Assembly: GCF_007005445.1 (NCBI RefSeq) | Contig: NZ_CP041387.1 | Location: forward strand, 3,921,501-3,985,500 | Length of the DNA: 64,000 nt | Reading direction: 5' to 3' | DNA from: Rhodopseudomonas palustris | GTDB taxonomy: Bacteria > Pseudomonadota > Alphaproteobacteria > Rhizobiales > Xanthobacteraceae | In this document: in pieces, positions 20,351-30,273 of the stretch | Layout of the letters: every line of letters starts with the position of its first letter | How positions within the stretch are numbered: position 1 is the stretch's first letter | Notes under the pieces: model-generated | Databases searched by the model: none | What the model saw: only the letters and a program-made list of their open reading frames with translations | What the model was told of the DNA's origin: nothing | Position numbers and translations under genes: made by a program

Positions 20351-21352
20351 TCAGATCTCGGCCGCGATCACCGACAGCCAGTTGCGGAACAGCGCCGCCG
20401 CGGAGGCTTCGAGTGTTGCGGCCAGACCCGGCCGCAGCGCCAAGGACGGCAGCTCGGCGATCATATCCGGTCGGCGACCGATTTGCGCACGATCGCAAAA
20501 CGCGGCGAGCCGCGCTTCGATCTCAGCACGGAAATAGTTTTCCGGCGGAGCCGGACAATCGTCGCGCTCGCCGGCAAGATAGCGGCCGATATCGCGCAGA
20601 AACTCGCGTTGCAGCGTCGTCGCATCGTATTCCGGATGACCCTGAAAGAACACCATGCGGCTGCCGTCGCGTCGGGTGAACACATCGACACCCGCTCCCT
20701 CCGCCCGCGTCAGCACGTCGTAGCCAGCGTCGCACAATTCGTCCGCATCGAGACCATTCAACCGCGAATGCGACACCCGCAGCGTCGTCGGCAGACCGGC
20801 CAGCATCGGATCATCGCTCAGCCGCTCGGCCGCATAGACCCCGGAGCACTTCCGCGGCAGTCGCCGCCGTTCGATGCCGTCGAGATGCAGGACGGCGGCA
20901 TGGGCGGCGAGACACGACCAGATCGTCGCGCGCGTATTGGCTTCGGCCCAATCCGTCAGCCGGCGAAACTCGTCCCAATACGGCTCGTCCCGCAGGGCCG
21001 ATGTACGCGGCTCAGCCCCGGTGACAATCAGGCCATCGAGCGGCACGCGGCCGAGATCGCCGATGTCGGAATACAGGCGGTCGATTCGGTGGCGCGCGGT
21101 GGCCGACCGCGGTATCGACCGTAGCGCGAAACAATGCAGCCGAACCCGCCGCTCGCCGGCGCCGTCGCGCAGCAGCCGCGCGAACTGCCGCTCGGTGGCG
21201 CGCAGCGCCGCATCACCCATGTTGTTGACGAGACCGATCTCGATCGGCCTGCGATGATCCCGCAGTGCTCGCCTGCGTCGTTCGTCGCCGACGTCATCCG
21301 GCGTCAACGCCGGGCTGATGATCGGGTCGGCGCTGTCGAACATCAGACTCAT
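20351..21352 (-). CDS. metA: Homoserine O-succinyltransferase family
   Basis: A 333-aa enzyme that acylates homoserine, the first committed step of methionine synthesis in the cytoplasm. Landmarks are IEIGLVNNMGDAAL near the N-terminus, the catalytic Cys in IWSCLAAHAA, and the His/Glu of FFQGHPEYD. Substrate preference (succinyl- versus acetyl-CoA) cannot be read reliably. The ATG at 21352 is used; the upstream extension in the same frame overlaps the broken metY. The neighbour, O-acetylhomoserine sulfhydrylase, would use its product but is decayed. Confidence 0.85.
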   Translation of the reverse strand: MSLMFDSADPIISPALTPDDVGDERRRRALRDHRRPIEIGLVNNMGDAALRATERQFARLLRDGAGERRVRLHCFALRSIPRSATARHRIDRLYSDIGDLGRVPLDGLIVTGAEPRTSALRDEPYWDEFRRLTDWAEANTRATIWSCLAAHAAVLHLDGIERRRLPRKCSGVYAAERLSDDPMLAGLPTTLRVSHSRLNGLDADELCDAGYDVLTRAEGAGVDVFTRRDGSRMVFFQGHPEYDATTLQREFLRDIGRYLAGERDDCPAPPENYFRAEIEARLAAFCDRAQIGRRPDMIAELPSLALRPGLAATLEASAAALFRNWLSVIAAEI

Positions 21353-21365
21353 GAGCCGGTGCCGC

Positions 21366-21883
21366 TTATTCGGCAGCCAGACGCGGCTGCGAACCGCAGG
21401 CCGCTGCGAGCGCCTGATCGAGATCTTCGATAATGTCGGCGATGTGCTCGATGCCAATCGACAACCGGATCGTCTCCGGCAACACGCCGGCCTGGCGCTG
21501 CTGCTCGGCCGACATCTGGCGATGCGTCGTCGAGGCCGGATGACAGGCGAGCGATTTGGCGTCGCCGATGTTCACCAGCCGGGTGATCAGCTTGAGTGAA
21601 CCGTAGAACGCGTTGCCGGCTTCCATGCCGCCCTTGATGCCGAAGGTGAACAGCGACGACACACGGCCGTCGAGATATTTCTGCACCAGCGGGTAATACG
21701 GGCTGTCCCGGAAGCCTGTGTAGTGACCCAGGCGACACGCGGATCGTCGCGTAAGGATTCGGCGACCTTGCGGGCGTTCTCGACGTGCCGCTCCATCCGC
21801 AGCGCTACCGTCTCGATTCCTTGCAGCAGCAGGAAGGCGTTGAAGACCGTCGCACAGCTCGTGCTGCGCTGGCAGCATGCCAA
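21366..21883 (-). pseudogene. metY: Truncated and frameshifted O-acetylhomoserine sulfhydrylase
   Basis: Only the C-terminal third or so of MetY remains. In one frame [20 protein letters not shown] and then RVAWV match the PLP enzyme. The match then switches frame to [25 protein letters not shown] and HPASTTHRQMS and continues to the family's end (RLSIGIEHIADIIEDLD). The shift lies at about 21721-21730, where one base appears to be missing within the codons after WV. The N-terminal two thirds, including the PLP lysine, is absent. It lies 13 bp upstream of metA, with which an intact copy would have formed an operon. Confidence 0.8.
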
Positions 21884-21960
21884 GGCCGCTTAGCAGCAGA
21901 TTTCCGAACTAGTCTCCGATGCCAGCATCGCAATCCAACAAACAATCAGCAGGAGACGCC

Positions 21961-22419
21961 ATGATGCCCAACGACCTGATCGTCACCTCGCGCACCGACA
22001 TCGAATTGAAGCCGGCGCCGATCGAGCCATCGTGGATCATCGAAGGCAATCCGGTCGCCACCAACTGCACGCTGTCGCGCAGCGCCGACGGCATGGCGTC
22101 GACGATCATCTGGCAGTGCACCGAGGGCAAGTTCAACTGGCACTACGACATCGACGAGACGATCTGCATTCTGGAAGGCTCGGTGGTGATCGAAAGCGCC
22201 GGCATGCCGGCGAAGCGCTACGGTCCGGGTGACGTGATCTTTTTCAAGGACGGCGCCAGCGCGCGCTGGCATGTCGAAGGTCACATCCGCAAGATTGCGT
22301 TCTGCCGCCGCACCCAGCCGCGGCTGGTCGCGCTGGCGGTGCGGGTGTTCGTCAAGCTGCGCTCGATGTTGCTGCCATCCGCCAACCGGCCGGCGCAATC
22401 GCTGCTCGGCGCCAACTGA
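21961..22419 (+). CDS. Cupin-domain protein
   Basis: A 152-aa protein with a single cupin barrel. WHYDIDETICILEGSVVIE is the first cupin motif and RYGPGDVIFFKDGASARWHV the second, as in the DUF861-type group. The C-terminal 35 residues are basic and hydrophobic. The ATG at 21961 follows an AGGAG ribosome-binding site. Cupins of this type bind small molecules or metals; no partner enzyme lies beside it. A strong terminator follows, so it is monocistronic. Confidence 0.75.
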   Translation: MMPNDLIVTSRTDIELKPAPIEPSWIIEGNPVATNCTLSRSADGMASTIIWQCTEGKFNWHYDIDETICILEGSVVIESAGMPAKRYGPGDVIFFKDGASARWHVEGHIRKIAFCRRTQPRLVALAVRVFVKLRSMLLPSANRPAQSLLGAN

Positions 22420-22464
22420 ACCAATCCCGATTCCGCGGCGCAAGGCCGCATAAATCAAATCAGA

Positions 22465-22493
22465 CGGCGGATCGCGCGGCGATCCGCCGTTTT
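22465..22493 (+). terminator. Rho-independent terminator after the cupin gene
   Basis: A perfect 11-bp stem (CGGCGGATCGC / GCGATCCGCCG) with a 3-nt GCG loop is followed at once by TTTT. It lies 46 bp after the cupin stop codon and separates it from the DUF2478 gene. Confidence 0.9.
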
Positions 22494-22599
22494 CGTTCGG
22501 CCAGCCCTACTGAAGTCGGATTGATTTGACGCAAAGAAGCAGTTTGCGGGTTCTGGCATGTCCTAAGGCGAAAGTCGCATTTGGGGCAAAGCAGACGCG

Positions 22600-23187
22600 A
22601 TGGACTTTTCTCACGGCAAGTCGGGACGACCGTCGATCCTCGCAATCGTGTACACCGATGGCGCAGCCGCGTGCCGGCTGATGTCGGATCTCGGCCGCCG
22701 CTTGCGCGACGCCGGCGTGGTGGTCGCGGGTCTGGTGCCGTATCAGGGCGCTGTCGACGATGGCACGCCGCGCTGCGACATGGAGGTCGAGGAGCTGTCC
22801 TCCCGTTTCATCCTTCAACTCGCAGAAGAGCGCGGCAAGCAGCCCCACGGCTGCCGCATCGATCCAGAAGCCGTGCAGGAAGCCGCCGCTTTGATCGCGG
22901 CATCGTTCCGTAACGCGCCGGAGTTGCTGATCGTCAACAAATTCGGCAAGCTCGAAGCCGACGGCGGGGGTCTCAGCGACGTGATCAGCGATGCGGTGGA
23001 TCAAGGGATTCCGGTCATCGTCGGCGTTCCGGAGCGACATCTCGCACCGTGGCGCTGCTTCACGAGCGGCCTCGCCGAAGAAGCATCCCTGGACTCGCCC
23101 CGCATTCAGCAATGGCTTGCCCGCCGCGGCTTCGGCGTTCGGCGCAGCACTGTCGGCCCACAGCACGTGTTCAATTCGGCAGCGTGA
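22600..23187 (+). CDS. DUF2478 family protein
   Basis: A 195-aa protein starting with an alpha/beta unit (ILAIVYTDGAAACRLMSDL), then GLVPYQG and LLIVNKFGKLEADGGG, which match DUF2478. Members are often found beside molybdenum transport or nif genes. No canonical P-loop is visible, although the fold resembles nucleotide-binding proteins. It faces the fix operon tail to tail, with 322 bp between it and fixX. Context suggests a metal- or nitrogenase-related role, but none is established. No -24/-12 promoter with correct spacing was found upstream. Confidence 0.7.
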   Translation: MDFSHGKSGRPSILAIVYTDGAAACRLMSDLGRRLRDAGVVVAGLVPYQGAVDDGTPRCDMEVEELSSRFILQLAEERGKQPHGCRIDPEAVQEAAALIAASFRNAPELLIVNKFGKLEADGGGLSDVISDAVDQGIPVIVGVPERHLAPWRCFTSGLAEEASLDSPRIQQWLARRGFGVRRSTVGPQHVFNSAA

Positions 23188-23509
23188 AGCGATAGCAGAC
23201 CGGCATCCTCGGCAGCCTCATGATCGAGGCGCTTCGGTTGCCCAGGTGTTTCGCTCTCTATTCGCCGCGCTTCATCGCATCACTTGTGGCGCATGGTTCG
23301 AGACGGCGTTACGTCGCCTCCGCACCATGAGGTTGCGCTCGCTGCGAGCACACATCGCTACAAGGGCAGGACGAATCCAGAAACGCCAACGCCCGGGACC
23401 AGCCCGGGCATGGTGTGTGTTGTGCCATGAAGCAACTATCGGCGAAGCGATGAGCTTCGGCGGCGCGGGCCTCTGCTGTCCGCGCGCGCCGCCGACCCTG
23501 GCTTCGTGC
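23188..23509. repeat. Intergenic stretch with dispersed-repeat inverted elements
   Basis: This 322-bp gap between convergent DUF2478 and fixX holds no gene. At 23292-23332 an imperfect inverted repeat with ends CATGGTTCGAGACG and CTCCGCACCATG resembles a dispersed Rhizobiales repeat. At 23391-23409 GCCCGGG/CCCGGGC forms a 7-bp stem with a 5-nt loop. At about 23463-23485 a GCGCGG/CCGCGC stem lies just after the fixX stop codon and may end the fix operon. Confidence 0.6.
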
Positions 23510-23806
23510 TCAACCGAACTTGAACAGCACGCCGTAGCCGCCCCGCGGGTAGCTCCACTCGATGTCGCCGCCGCCTTCGGCGAGCACCCGGCAGGTGCCG
23601 CATTCGACGCAGCCGTCCGGCGTCACCTCGACCTGGCCGTTGCTGTTCAGCTCGTAGCAATGCGCAGGGCAGATCTTCAGCAGCGCCAGCAACTCCGGCG
23701 ACGGCTTGGTATGCGGCTTGACCTTGATATGAGCGTTGCCGACGTCGACAAGATAGCGGTTCTGATACAGCTTGTCTTCGACGCGAACCGGGGCTTCCGT
23801 TGTCAT
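23510..23806 (-). CDS. fixX: FixX ferredoxin-like protein
   Basis: A 98-aa ferredoxin-like protein with cysteines in ICPAHCYEL and [14 protein letters not shown], which bind a 4Fe-4S cluster. FixX works with FixC as the quinone-reducing arm of the FixABCX complex, which bifurcates electrons from NADH to give low-potential electrons for nitrogenase. It is last in the fixABCX operon, 33 bp after fixC, and ends close to a stem-loop. Length and motif spacing are normal. Confidence 0.95.
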   Translation of the reverse strand: MTTEAPVRVEDKLYQNRYLVDVGNAHIKVKPHTKPSPELLALLKICPAHCYELNSNGQVEVTPDGCVECGTCRVLAEGGGDIEWSYPRGGYGVLFKFG

Positions 23807-23839
23807 CGTCCGTTCTCCGCTTTCTCGATTCCCGCTGGT

Positions 23840-25147
23840 TTATCGCCACGCCCGCGCCAAGCGGAACGCGTCGCCGAACAGTCCGCCCCACGACCGCGCC
23901 GAAACGAACGACTTGATCGTGGTCTTCTCCTTCTCGATCTTCGGCGTGCCGTCGACACGGACGAAGTTCTGCAGCGCCTTGTTGACGAGCTGCGGATAGG
24001 TCAGGAAGAAGTTCTGCGACTGGATGTGCAGCAGGGCCGGCATATCCTTGTACTTCTTCAGATCCTTGATGACGAAGGAGTCGTCGAGCATCTTTTTGTA
24101 GAGCGCGAGGTTCTCCTTGGTCATCGGATCCTTGCGCGACTTGACCTGGAAGATCGCCTCGCCGGCGATCCGGCCCGACGTCATCGCCAGATTCGAGCCC
24201 TCGCGGTGCATCGCGTTGTTGAGCTGCGCGGCGTCGCCGACCACGACCCAGCCGTCGCCATAGAGCTGCGGAATCGCCTTGTAGCCGCCTTCCGGGATCA
24301 GGTGACCAGCATATTCCTTCACCTCGGAGCCCTCGATCAGCGGCGCCACCGAGGGGTGCTTCTTGAAGCGCTCGAGCAAGCCGTAGGGCGTCTCGCCGGT
24401 CTTCTGGAAGTCGGACACCAGACAGCCGATGCCGATCGAGATCGACTCCTTGTTGGTGTAGATGAATCCCATGCCGGTCATGCCGGCCGAGATGGTGCCG
24501 GCCGCCTCGATCACCACGCCTTCGTCGCCTTTCAGGTTGAAGCGGGTTTCGATGGTCTCGCGCGGCAGAAAGTGCATTTCCTTCACGGCCAGCGCCACGT
24601 TCTCCGGCGTCGGTCGCTCGCGCAGCGCGGCCTTGGTGCCGAGCAGGCCGTTGACACCTTCGGCCAGCACCACGACGTCGGCATGCACCTGGCCACCGTC
24701 GCGATCGGTGATCACGCCGATCACCTTGCCGTAGGCGTCCTGCACCAGCTCCTTGACGGTGGTCTCGCACAGCACGATCGCGCCGGCTTCCTGCGCCTTG
24801 CTCGACAGCCATTTGTCGAACTGCGCACGAATGATGGTGTAGCGGTTCGGCTTCTCTTCGTTGAAATCTTCAGAGCGGTGATGCAGGCCGGTGTGCGACT
24901 TGCCGTCCATCATCCAGAAACGCTGCTCGACGAGGTGCCGCTCCAGCGGCGCATCCTCGCGGAAGTCGGGGACCAGCTTCTCCAGCATGTCGGCGTAGAG
25001 AATCGCGCCCTGCACGTTCTTCGAGCCCGGATACTCCCCGCGCTCGATCTGCAGCACCTTCATGCCGCGCTTGGCCATGGTCAGCGCAGCGGCGTTGCCG
25101 GCCATGCCGGCCCCGACGACGATGGCGTCGAAACGTTCTTCGATCAT
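23840..25147 (-). CDS. fixC: FixC flavoprotein (ETF-quinone oxidoreductase-like)
   Basis: A 435-aa FAD protein with the dinucleotide-binding motif [12 protein letters not shown] (about 11-22) at the N-terminus and a second FAD contact around [16 protein letters not shown]. It passes the high-potential electron from FixAB to quinone at the membrane as part of FixABCX. It is spaced 12 bp after fixB and 33 bp before fixX in a NifA-controlled operon. Length is as expected. Confidence 0.95.
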   Translation of the reverse strand: MIEERFDAIVVGAGMAGNAAALTMAKRGMKVLQIERGEYPGSKNVQGAILYADMLEKLVPDFREDAPLERHLVEQRFWMMDGKSHTGLHHRSEDFNEEKPNRYTIIRAQFDKWLSSKAQEAGAIVLCETTVKELVQDAYGKVIGVITDRDGGQVHADVVVLAEGVNGLLGTKAALRERPTPENVALAVKEMHFLPRETIETRFNLKGDEGVVIEAAGTISAGMTGMGFIYTNKESISIGIGCLVSDFQKTGETPYGLLERFKKHPSVAPLIEGSEVKEYAGHLIPEGGYKAIPQLYGDGWVVVGDAAQLNNAMHREGSNLAMTSGRIAGEAIFQVKSRKDPMTKENLALYKKMLDDSFVIKDLKKYKDMPALLHIQSQNFFLTYPQLVNKALQNFVRVDGTPKIEKEKTTIKSFVSARSWGGLFGDAFRLARAWR

Positions 25148-25159
25148 GGCAGCCTCCTG

Positions 25160-26266
25160 TTAGCTCGCGATCCGGTCGCGGGTGTGCGCAGACAGCCGTT
25201 TGCGGAATGCTTCGGTCAGCGCCGGCAGCAGCCGAATCGCATCGGTGACGAGAGCGAGATGGGCGAAGTCGAAGATCGGCGCGTTCTTGTCGGTATTGAT
25301 CGCGACGATCAGGTCGGAGCCGTCGACGCCGACGCGGTGCTGAATCGCGCCGGAGATGCCGGCGGCGATGTAGAGCTTCGGCCGGATGGTCTTGCCGGTC
25401 TGGCCGATCTGGCGGTCGGCCGACACCCAGCCCTTCTGCACCAGCGGCCGCGAGCAGCCGTATTCGGCGCCGAGCACGCCGGCGAGCTGGCGCACGAGCT
25501 GGAAATTCTCCGGCGAAGCGAGCCCGAGGCCGCCGGCGACGACGATGTCGGCATAAGCCAGGTTCGAGGTCGCCTTGTCGCGATCCGGCACGAAAGCCAG
25601 GATCTTGGTGACGATATCGGCTTCGACCAGGCCGAGCGGGAATTCGATGACGCGGCCGACCGGCTTCTCCACCCGCTCGGGCATCGACATCACGCGCGGC
25701 CGCACGGTCGCCATCTGCGGCCGGAAGTTCAGCGTGTAGATCGTGCACAGCAGCGAGCCGCCGAAGGTCGGACGCGTCGCGGCGAGCGAATTGTCGGCAT
25801 CGACCTCGAGCTCGGTGCAGTCCGCGGTCAGACCGGTGAGCAGCGTGGTCGCCACCGCTCCGGCAAGATCGCGACCGAGCGTGGTGGCGCCGAGCAGCAG
25901 GATCTCCGGCTTATGGGTGTTGACCAGATCGGTCAGCGCCTTGGTGTAGGACTCGTTGCGGTAGTCCGTCAGCACGTCGTCGGCCACGACGTAAGCGAGG
26001 TCGGCGCCGTAGCAGAACGATTCCGCCACCGCGGCCCTGGTGGCTTCGCCGGTCGGGCCGATCACCACCGCGGCGAGCTCGACCCCGAGCTTGTCGGCGA
26101 GGCGGCGGCCGGAGCCCATCAGTTCCCAGGAGACGGGGTGAACGTGACCGCGTTCCTGCTCGATGAACACCCAGACGTGCTTATAGGCTTTGAAATGCTC
26201 GGGCAGCTCCTTCTTGGCGGCGGCGCGTCCGGCGGGCTGCGGGGCAGGCTTGGCGGGCTGGCTCAT
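25160..26266 (-). CDS. fixB: FixB, electron transfer flavoprotein alpha subunit
   Basis: A 368-aa ETF-alpha homologue. After a 25-residue Ala/Pro/Lys-rich N-terminal tail come the ETF domain ([17 protein letters not shown]) and the C-terminal FAD-binding region with [14 protein letters not shown], then [19 protein letters not shown] and [12 protein letters not shown]. It binds one flavin of the bifurcating FixAB pair. It is 24 bp after fixA. The basic N-terminal tail is longer than in many ETF-alpha proteins; its role is unknown. Confidence 0.95.
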   Translation of the reverse strand: MSQPAKPAPQPAGRAAAKKELPEHFKAYKHVWVFIEQERGHVHPVSWELMGSGRRLADKLGVELAAVVIGPTGEATRAAVAESFCYGADLAYVVADDVLTDYRNESYTKALTDLVNTHKPEILLLGATTLGRDLAGAVATTLLTGLTADCTELEVDADNSLAATRPTFGGSLLCTIYTLNFRPQMATVRPRVMSMPERVEKPVGRVIEFPLGLVEADIVTKILAFVPDRDKATSNLAYADIVVAGGLGLASPENFQLVRQLAGVLGAEYGCSRPLVQKGWVSADRQIGQTGKTIRPKLYIAAGISGAIQHRVGVDGSDLIVAINTDKNAPIFDFAHLALVTDAIRLLPALTEAFRKRLSAHTRDRIAS

Positions 26267-26290
26267 CGAAGCGGCTCTCTGTTCGGGTTG

Positions 26291-27136
26291 TCAGAATCCA
26301 CGCGCCAGCTCGAACATTTCGTTCTCGAGCTTGGGCCGGAGCTTGAAGATTTCGTCGATCAGTGCTTCCGCCGGCGGCTGGCCGGCGGCCTCGACAACCT
26401 TGGCCTTCTCGGCGCGCGGGGTGGGCGCGAACACGCGCTTCACCACCGTCGGGGAGCCGCGCAGGCCGCACTTCTGGATGTCCTCGACGCCGGCATCCTG
26501 CGCGCTCCACTTCACCACCTCGGCGCGGGCGGCATTCAGCGCATTGATCATCGAACCGCGGCGCACCTGGTTGGTGCCTTCCAGCATGGTGATCAGGCAG
26601 GGCAGATTGCTGCGCAGCACCTGCACGCCGCCTTCGGAGCGGCGCTCGACTTCGATCGTTCGGGCTTCGAGGTCGAGCGAAGAGACCTTCGAGACGTAGG
26701 TGAGCTGCAGGAAGTCGAGCCGCTTGCAGATGCCGGGGCCGACCTGGGCGGTGTCACCGTCGATGGTCTGCTTGCCGGTGAACACCACGTCGACGGCACC
26801 GAAGGTGGAGCCGATCTTGCGGATCGCCGCGGCGAGCGCGTAGCTGGTCGCCAGCGTGTCGGAGCCGGCGAAGAACCGATCGGTCAGCAGCACGGCGCGA
26901 TTTGCGCCGATGGTAAGCGCCTTGCGCAAGGAGTCCTCGGCGGTCGGCGGACCCATCGTCAGCACCGTGACCTCGCCGCCGAACTTGTCGCGCAGCCGCA
27001 GCGCCTCTTCCAGCGCGAACAGATCGTAGGGATTGATGATCGTCGGCACGCCCTGGCGCATGATCGTGTTGGTGACCGGATGCACGCGGATCTGGGCCGA
27101 GTCCGGAACCTGCTTGATACAGACGACGATATGCAT
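26291..27136 (-). CDS. fixA: FixA, electron transfer flavoprotein beta subunit
   Basis: A 281-aa ETF-beta homologue that accepts electrons from NADH and holds the bifurcating flavin together with FixB. The start MHIVVCIKQVPDS at 27136 is the family N-terminus, although the frame is open to 27235. The AMP/FAD-binding stretch includes FTGKQTIDGDTAQVGP. It opens the fixABCX operon. A -24/-12 promoter lies 50 bp upstream and a NifA site about 170 bp upstream, so it should be induced under nitrogen-fixing, low-oxygen conditions. Confidence 0.95.
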   Translation of the reverse strand: MHIVVCIKQVPDSAQIRVHPVTNTIMRQGVPTIINPYDLFALEEALRLRDKFGGEVTVLTMGPPTAEDSLRKALTIGANRAVLLTDRFFAGSDTLATSYALAAAIRKIGSTFGAVDVVFTGKQTIDGDTAQVGPGICKRLDFLQLTYVSKVSSLDLEARTIEVERRSEGGVQVLRSNLPCLITMLEGTNQVRRGSMINALNAARAEVVKWSAQDAGVEDIQKCGLRGSPTVVKRVFAPTPRAEKAKVVEAAGQPPAEALIDEIFKLRPKLENEMFELARGF

Positions 27137-27184
27137 GGAGTGGCTCCGCGCTTGCTGACAGAAGCTTGACGACGGAGACTTATG

Positions 27185-27200
27185 AGCAAGCCCCGTACCA
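27185..27200 (-). promoter_or_regulatory. RpoN -24/-12 promoter of fixABCX
   Basis: Read on the minus strand, TTGGTACGGGGCTTGC matches TGGCAC-N5-TTGC with the invariant GG and GC exactly 10 nt apart (27199-27198 and 27187-27186). It lies about 50 bp upstream of the fixA start codon. Confidence 0.85.
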
Positions 27201-27304
27201 ACTTTTCCGGCGCGCAAAATATCACGCCAAACCAATCAGTTGCGCCAAGGAGCCGGGATTGTGGCCGGCGCTTCCGAGGGTTGCAATCCGACAACTGCGA
27301 CACT

Positions 27305-27320
27305 TGTCGGGAAGGCGACA
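27305..27320. promoter_or_regulatory. NifA upstream activating site for fixABCX
   Basis: TGT-CGGGAAGGCG-ACA is an exact TGT-N10-ACA site, 106 bp upstream of the fixA -24 element, a normal distance for NifA enhancer sites. Confidence 0.85.
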
Positions 27321-27409
27321 GCAGCATGACCGACGAGACATTTCACGGGGGCGTGAAATCGCCCGTCAAACGCGACATGGATGTGAGAAAACGCAGCAGC
27401 CCGCCGCAG

Positions 27410-27439
27410 CAAAACGGCCCGCCGCGAGAGCGACGGGCC
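27410..27439 (-). terminator. Rho-independent terminator after nifW
   Basis: On the minus strand a 10-bp stem (GGCCCGTCGC / GCGGCGGGCC, one G-U pair) with a TCTC loop is followed by GTTTTGC. It is 36 bp after the nifW stop, so the hesB-nifUSVW unit probably ends here and fixABCX relies on its own promoter. Confidence 0.8.
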
Positions 27440-27474
27440 GAAGCGATCGAGTGAAAGGGCTCAAGGCCGTCGGA

Positions 27475-27825
27475 TTACTTCAGGGCATCGAGCGGGACGA
27501 AGGCCGGACGCTTGGGCGTCTTCGGCGCCACAGCATCCTTCAGCACCTTGAACACCCGTTGATCGAGCGGCGAAGATGCGACGAAATCGGCATAGGCCCG
27601 CTCCAGCACCGCCTTGCAGCGGGCGGCGGCTTCGTCGGCAGGCAGACCGCCGAGATCTTCTTCAGCGAGATACTGGCCCATGCGCCGGAGGATGTGCAGC
27701 CGCGCCACGTTGAGCAGCTTGGGATCGTAGGCGACGCCGAGCAGCTCGAAGAACTCCTCGGCGGAGCCGGCGCGCTGCAACCGGGCCACGATGTCGGCGG
27801 TTTCGGTGGCGGCGGATGTGCTCAT
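27475..27825 (-). CDS. nifW: NifW nitrogenase-stabilising/protective protein
   Basis: A 116-aa protein with the NifW core: LQRAGSAEEFFELLGVAYDP, then LNVARLHILRRMGQYL and a PxxP-free tail. NifW is associated with MoFe protein maturation or protection from oxygen. It is the last gene of the hesB-nifU-nifS-nifV-nifW unit, 29 bp after nifV, and is followed by a terminator. Length matches the family. Confidence 0.93.
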   Translation of the reverse strand: MSTSAATETADIVARLQRAGSAEEFFELLGVAYDPKLLNVARLHILRRMGQYLAEEDLGGLPADEAAARCKAVLERAYADFVASSPLDQRVFKVLKDAVAPKTPKRPAFVPLDALK

Positions 27826-27854
27826 CTCGGTCTCCTTCGTCTGTTGTCGCCGCT

Positions 27855-29048
27855 TCAGGCGCAGCTGGTGAACGTGCGCTCGCGGACCTCGCGCCAGATC
27901 GCGATCAATGTCTCGTTGCCGACCGGCCCCTTGTGGGTGACCGCATAGCGGCGAACCTTGGCGAGGATGCCCTGTGCCTCGTCCGCGGTCGCTGGCAGAT
28001 CCAGCTTGGCGAGCGACGAGGTGATCGCCGACAGCCCGGAATGCTTGCCGATGACGATGCGATTGCAGCGGCCGAACAGGTTCGGATCGAGCGACTGGTA
28101 GGTGCGCTGATCCTTGAGCAGACCGTCGACATGAATTCCCGATTCATGGGTGAAGACATGCTCGCCGACGATCGCCTTGTTGAGCGGAATGGTGCGGGCC
28201 GCCGCAGTCGCGACCAGGTCGGCGACGTTGCCGAGTTCCGACAGCACGATGCCGGTCTCGCGGCCATAGAGCTGCTTCAGCGCCACCGCCACCTCCTCGA
28301 GCGGCGCATTGCCGGCGCGCTCGCCGAGACCGATCACCGTCACCGAGGCGTGGCTGGCGCCGGCGCGTAGCGCCGCCAGCGTGTTGGCGGTGGCGAGGCC
28401 GAGGTCGTCATGGCCATGGAATTCGAGCTCGAGATCGGTCGAGGCGCGCAGTGTCGCCAGCAGCGCATGGCTGGAGAACGGGTCGAGCACGCTCAGCGTA
28501 TCGGCGATCCGAAACCGGCGCGCGCCGGACGCCTTTGCGGTGGCGATCACCTCGGCCAGAAATTCGGGATCGGCGCGCGAGGAATCCTCGCCGCCGACGG
28601 CAACGTCGAGGCCGCGGTCCCGCGCATAGCCGACCACGCGCTTGACGGTCTCGATGGCATTCGAGCGCAGACCGCCGAGCTTCGCAGCAATCTGCACGTC
28701 CGAAACCGGCACCGAGACATTGACCATCGAGACGCCGGCTTTCAGCGCGGCATCGACGTCCTCGGTACGCATCCGGCACCAGGCAATCGTCGTCAGCGGC
28801 AGGCCGGCCTCGACGATGGCACGGATCGCGGCGATCTCGTCGGCGCCCATCGCGGGCGTCCCGGCCTCGATCTCCGGCACGCCGGCACGCGCCAGCGCGC
28901 GGGCGATCGCGACCTTCTCGGCGGTGGAGAACGCCACACCCGGGGCCTGCTCGCCGTCGCGCAGCGTGGTGTCGTTGAGCACGATCGGCGCGGGCTGAAA
29001 GCCGCAGGACTGATCCGGCCGGGCGACGGCGGGCTTGAACTCAGACAT
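27855..29048 (-). CDS. nifV: NifV homocitrate synthase
   Basis: A 397-aa DRE-TIM metallolyase that condenses acetyl-CoA and 2-oxoglutarate to homocitrate, the organic ligand of FeMo-co. The DRE motif is in [17 protein letters not shown] near residue 25, and the metal-binding HxH lies in [15 protein letters not shown]. The C-terminal part is shorter than in isopropylmalate synthases, as in NifV. Its start overlaps the nifS stop by 8 bp, pointing to translational coupling. Confidence 0.95.
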   Translation of the reverse strand: MSEFKPAVARPDQSCGFQPAPIVLNDTTLRDGEQAPGVAFSTAEKVAIARALARAGVPEIEAGTPAMGADEIAAIRAIVEAGLPLTTIAWCRMRTEDVDAALKAGVSMVNVSVPVSDVQIAAKLGGLRSNAIETVKRVVGYARDRGLDVAVGGEDSSRADPEFLAEVIATAKASGARRFRIADTLSVLDPFSSHALLATLRASTDLELEFHGHDDLGLATANTLAALRAGASHASVTVIGLGERAGNAPLEEVAVALKQLYGRETGIVLSELGNVADLVATAAARTIPLNKAIVGEHVFTHESGIHVDGLLKDQRTYQSLDPNLFGRCNRIVIGKHSGLSAITSSLAKLDLPATADEAQGILAKVRRYAVTHKGPVGNETLIAIWREVRERTFTSCA

Positions 29049-30273
29049 GACTTATTCCTTGCGTACGACCTGACGCCAGCCCGACCGCCTGCGGAGGATC
29101 ATCGCCGCCGAACGGCGAAATCGCCCGCAGCTTGGCGACCACGGCTGGGACCACTTCGAGGGCACGGTCGATGTCGGCATCGGAGTTGTCGCGCGACAGC
29201 GAGAACCGCACGCCGCCGCGGACCGCATCCTCGGCAACCTTCATGGCCGTCAGCACATGCGACGGCTCGAACGAGCCGGTCGCGCAAGCCGAGCCCATCG
29301 AAGCCGCGATGCCGGCGCGATCGAGCAATGTGATGATCGCCTCGCTGTCGATGAACGAGAACGCAATGTTCGACGTATTTGGCAGACGCTCGGCGCGTGC
29401 ACCGACGGCGACGCAGTGATCGACCCGCGCCAGGATCTCGCGCTCCAGCCGGTCGCGCAGGCCGCGCACCCGGATGTCTTCGTCGGCCATCGCGCCAGCG
29501 GCGAGTTCGGCAGCGATGCCGAGGCCGACGATGCCCGGTACGTTCTCGGTACCGGCGCGGCGGCCGCGCTCCTGCTGGCCGCCTTTGATCTGCGGCTTGA
29601 AGCGGAGGCCGCTGCGGACATACAGCGCGCCGACGCCCTTCGGGCCGTGCAGCTTGTGTCCGGACAGCGACAGCATGTCGATCATGGTCGACTGCAGGTC
29701 GATCGGGCACTTGCCGACCGCCTGCACCGCATCGGTGTGAAACAGCGCACCGACCTCCTTGGCGAGTTCGGCGAGATCGGCCACCGGCTGGATCACGCCG
29801 GTCTCGTTATTGGCCCACATGATGGAAGCGATTGCGACACGGTCGGACAACGCCTCGCGATACGCCACGATGTCGAGACGGCCCTGGCGATCGACCGGGA
29901 TCAGATGGACGCGGATGCCTTTGTTCTTTTCCAGCCAGGCGCACAGCGACAGCACCGCCGGATGTTCCACCGCCGAGATGATGACCTCGCGCCGCCGCGG
30001 CGCCGCTTCCAGCGCCGACAGGATCGCGGCGTTGTTGCTCTCGGTGCCGCCCGAGGTGAAGATCAGTTCGTGCGGCTGCGCGGCTCCGACCAGCGCCTGC
30101 ACCCGCTCGCGAGCCCGCTTGACCGCAAGTGCAGCGTGGCCGCCGAGCGCGTATTTGGACGACGGGTTGCCGTAGTACAGCGAGAAGTACGGCAGCATCG
30201 CTTCGACGACGCGCGGATCGGTCCGCGTCGTTGCATTGGCGTCGAGATAGACGATGTCTGCCGGCTCGCTCAT
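29041..30273 (-). CDS. nifS: NifS cysteine desulfurase
   Basis: A 410-aa PLP enzyme that releases sulfur from cysteine for Fe-S cluster assembly on NifU. The PLP lysine is in [12 protein letters not shown] (about K207) and the persulfide cysteine in MGSACATGS (about C330). The start ATG at 30273 overlaps the nifU stop as ATGA, and the end overlaps nifV by 8 bp. Upstream residues in the same open frame belong to the shadow of nifU. Confidence 0.96.
   Translation of the reverse strand: MSEPADIVYLDANATTRTDPRVVEAMLPYFSLYYGNPSSKYALGGHAALAVKRARERVQALVGAAQPHELIFTSGGTESNNAAILSALEAAPRRREVIISAVEHPAVLSLCAWLEKNKGIRVHLIPVDRQGRLDIVAYREALSDRVAIASIMWANNETGVIQPVADLAELAKEVGALFHTDAVQAVGKCPIDLQSTMIDMLSLSGHKLHGPKGVGALYVRSGLRFKPQIKGGQQERGRRAGTENVPGIVGLGIAAELAAGAMADEDIRVRGLRDRLEREILARVDHCVAVGARAERLPNTSNIAFSFIDSEAIITLLDRAGIAASMGSACATGSFEPSHVLTAMKVAEDAVRGGVRFSLSRDNSDADIDRALEVVPAVVAKLRAISPFGGDDPPQAVGLASGRTQGISHV

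Noticed and set aside
22555..22580. TGGCATGTCCTAAGGC before the DUF2478 gene as an RpoN promoter
   Set aside because: GG and GC are 11 nt apart, one too many, and there is no TGT-N10-ACA site upstream.
23188..23509. Repeat-rich gap considered as CRISPR or insertion-sequence remnant
   Set aside because: No regularly spaced direct repeats, no transposase similarity and no target duplications; the elements are single palindromic repeats.
22991..27169. A 1392-codon open frame on the plus strand opposite fixX-fixC-fixB-fixA
   Set aside because: It is the complement of four well-conserved genes; high GC with biased third positions keeps the opposite frame free of stops. Its translation has no protein-family features.
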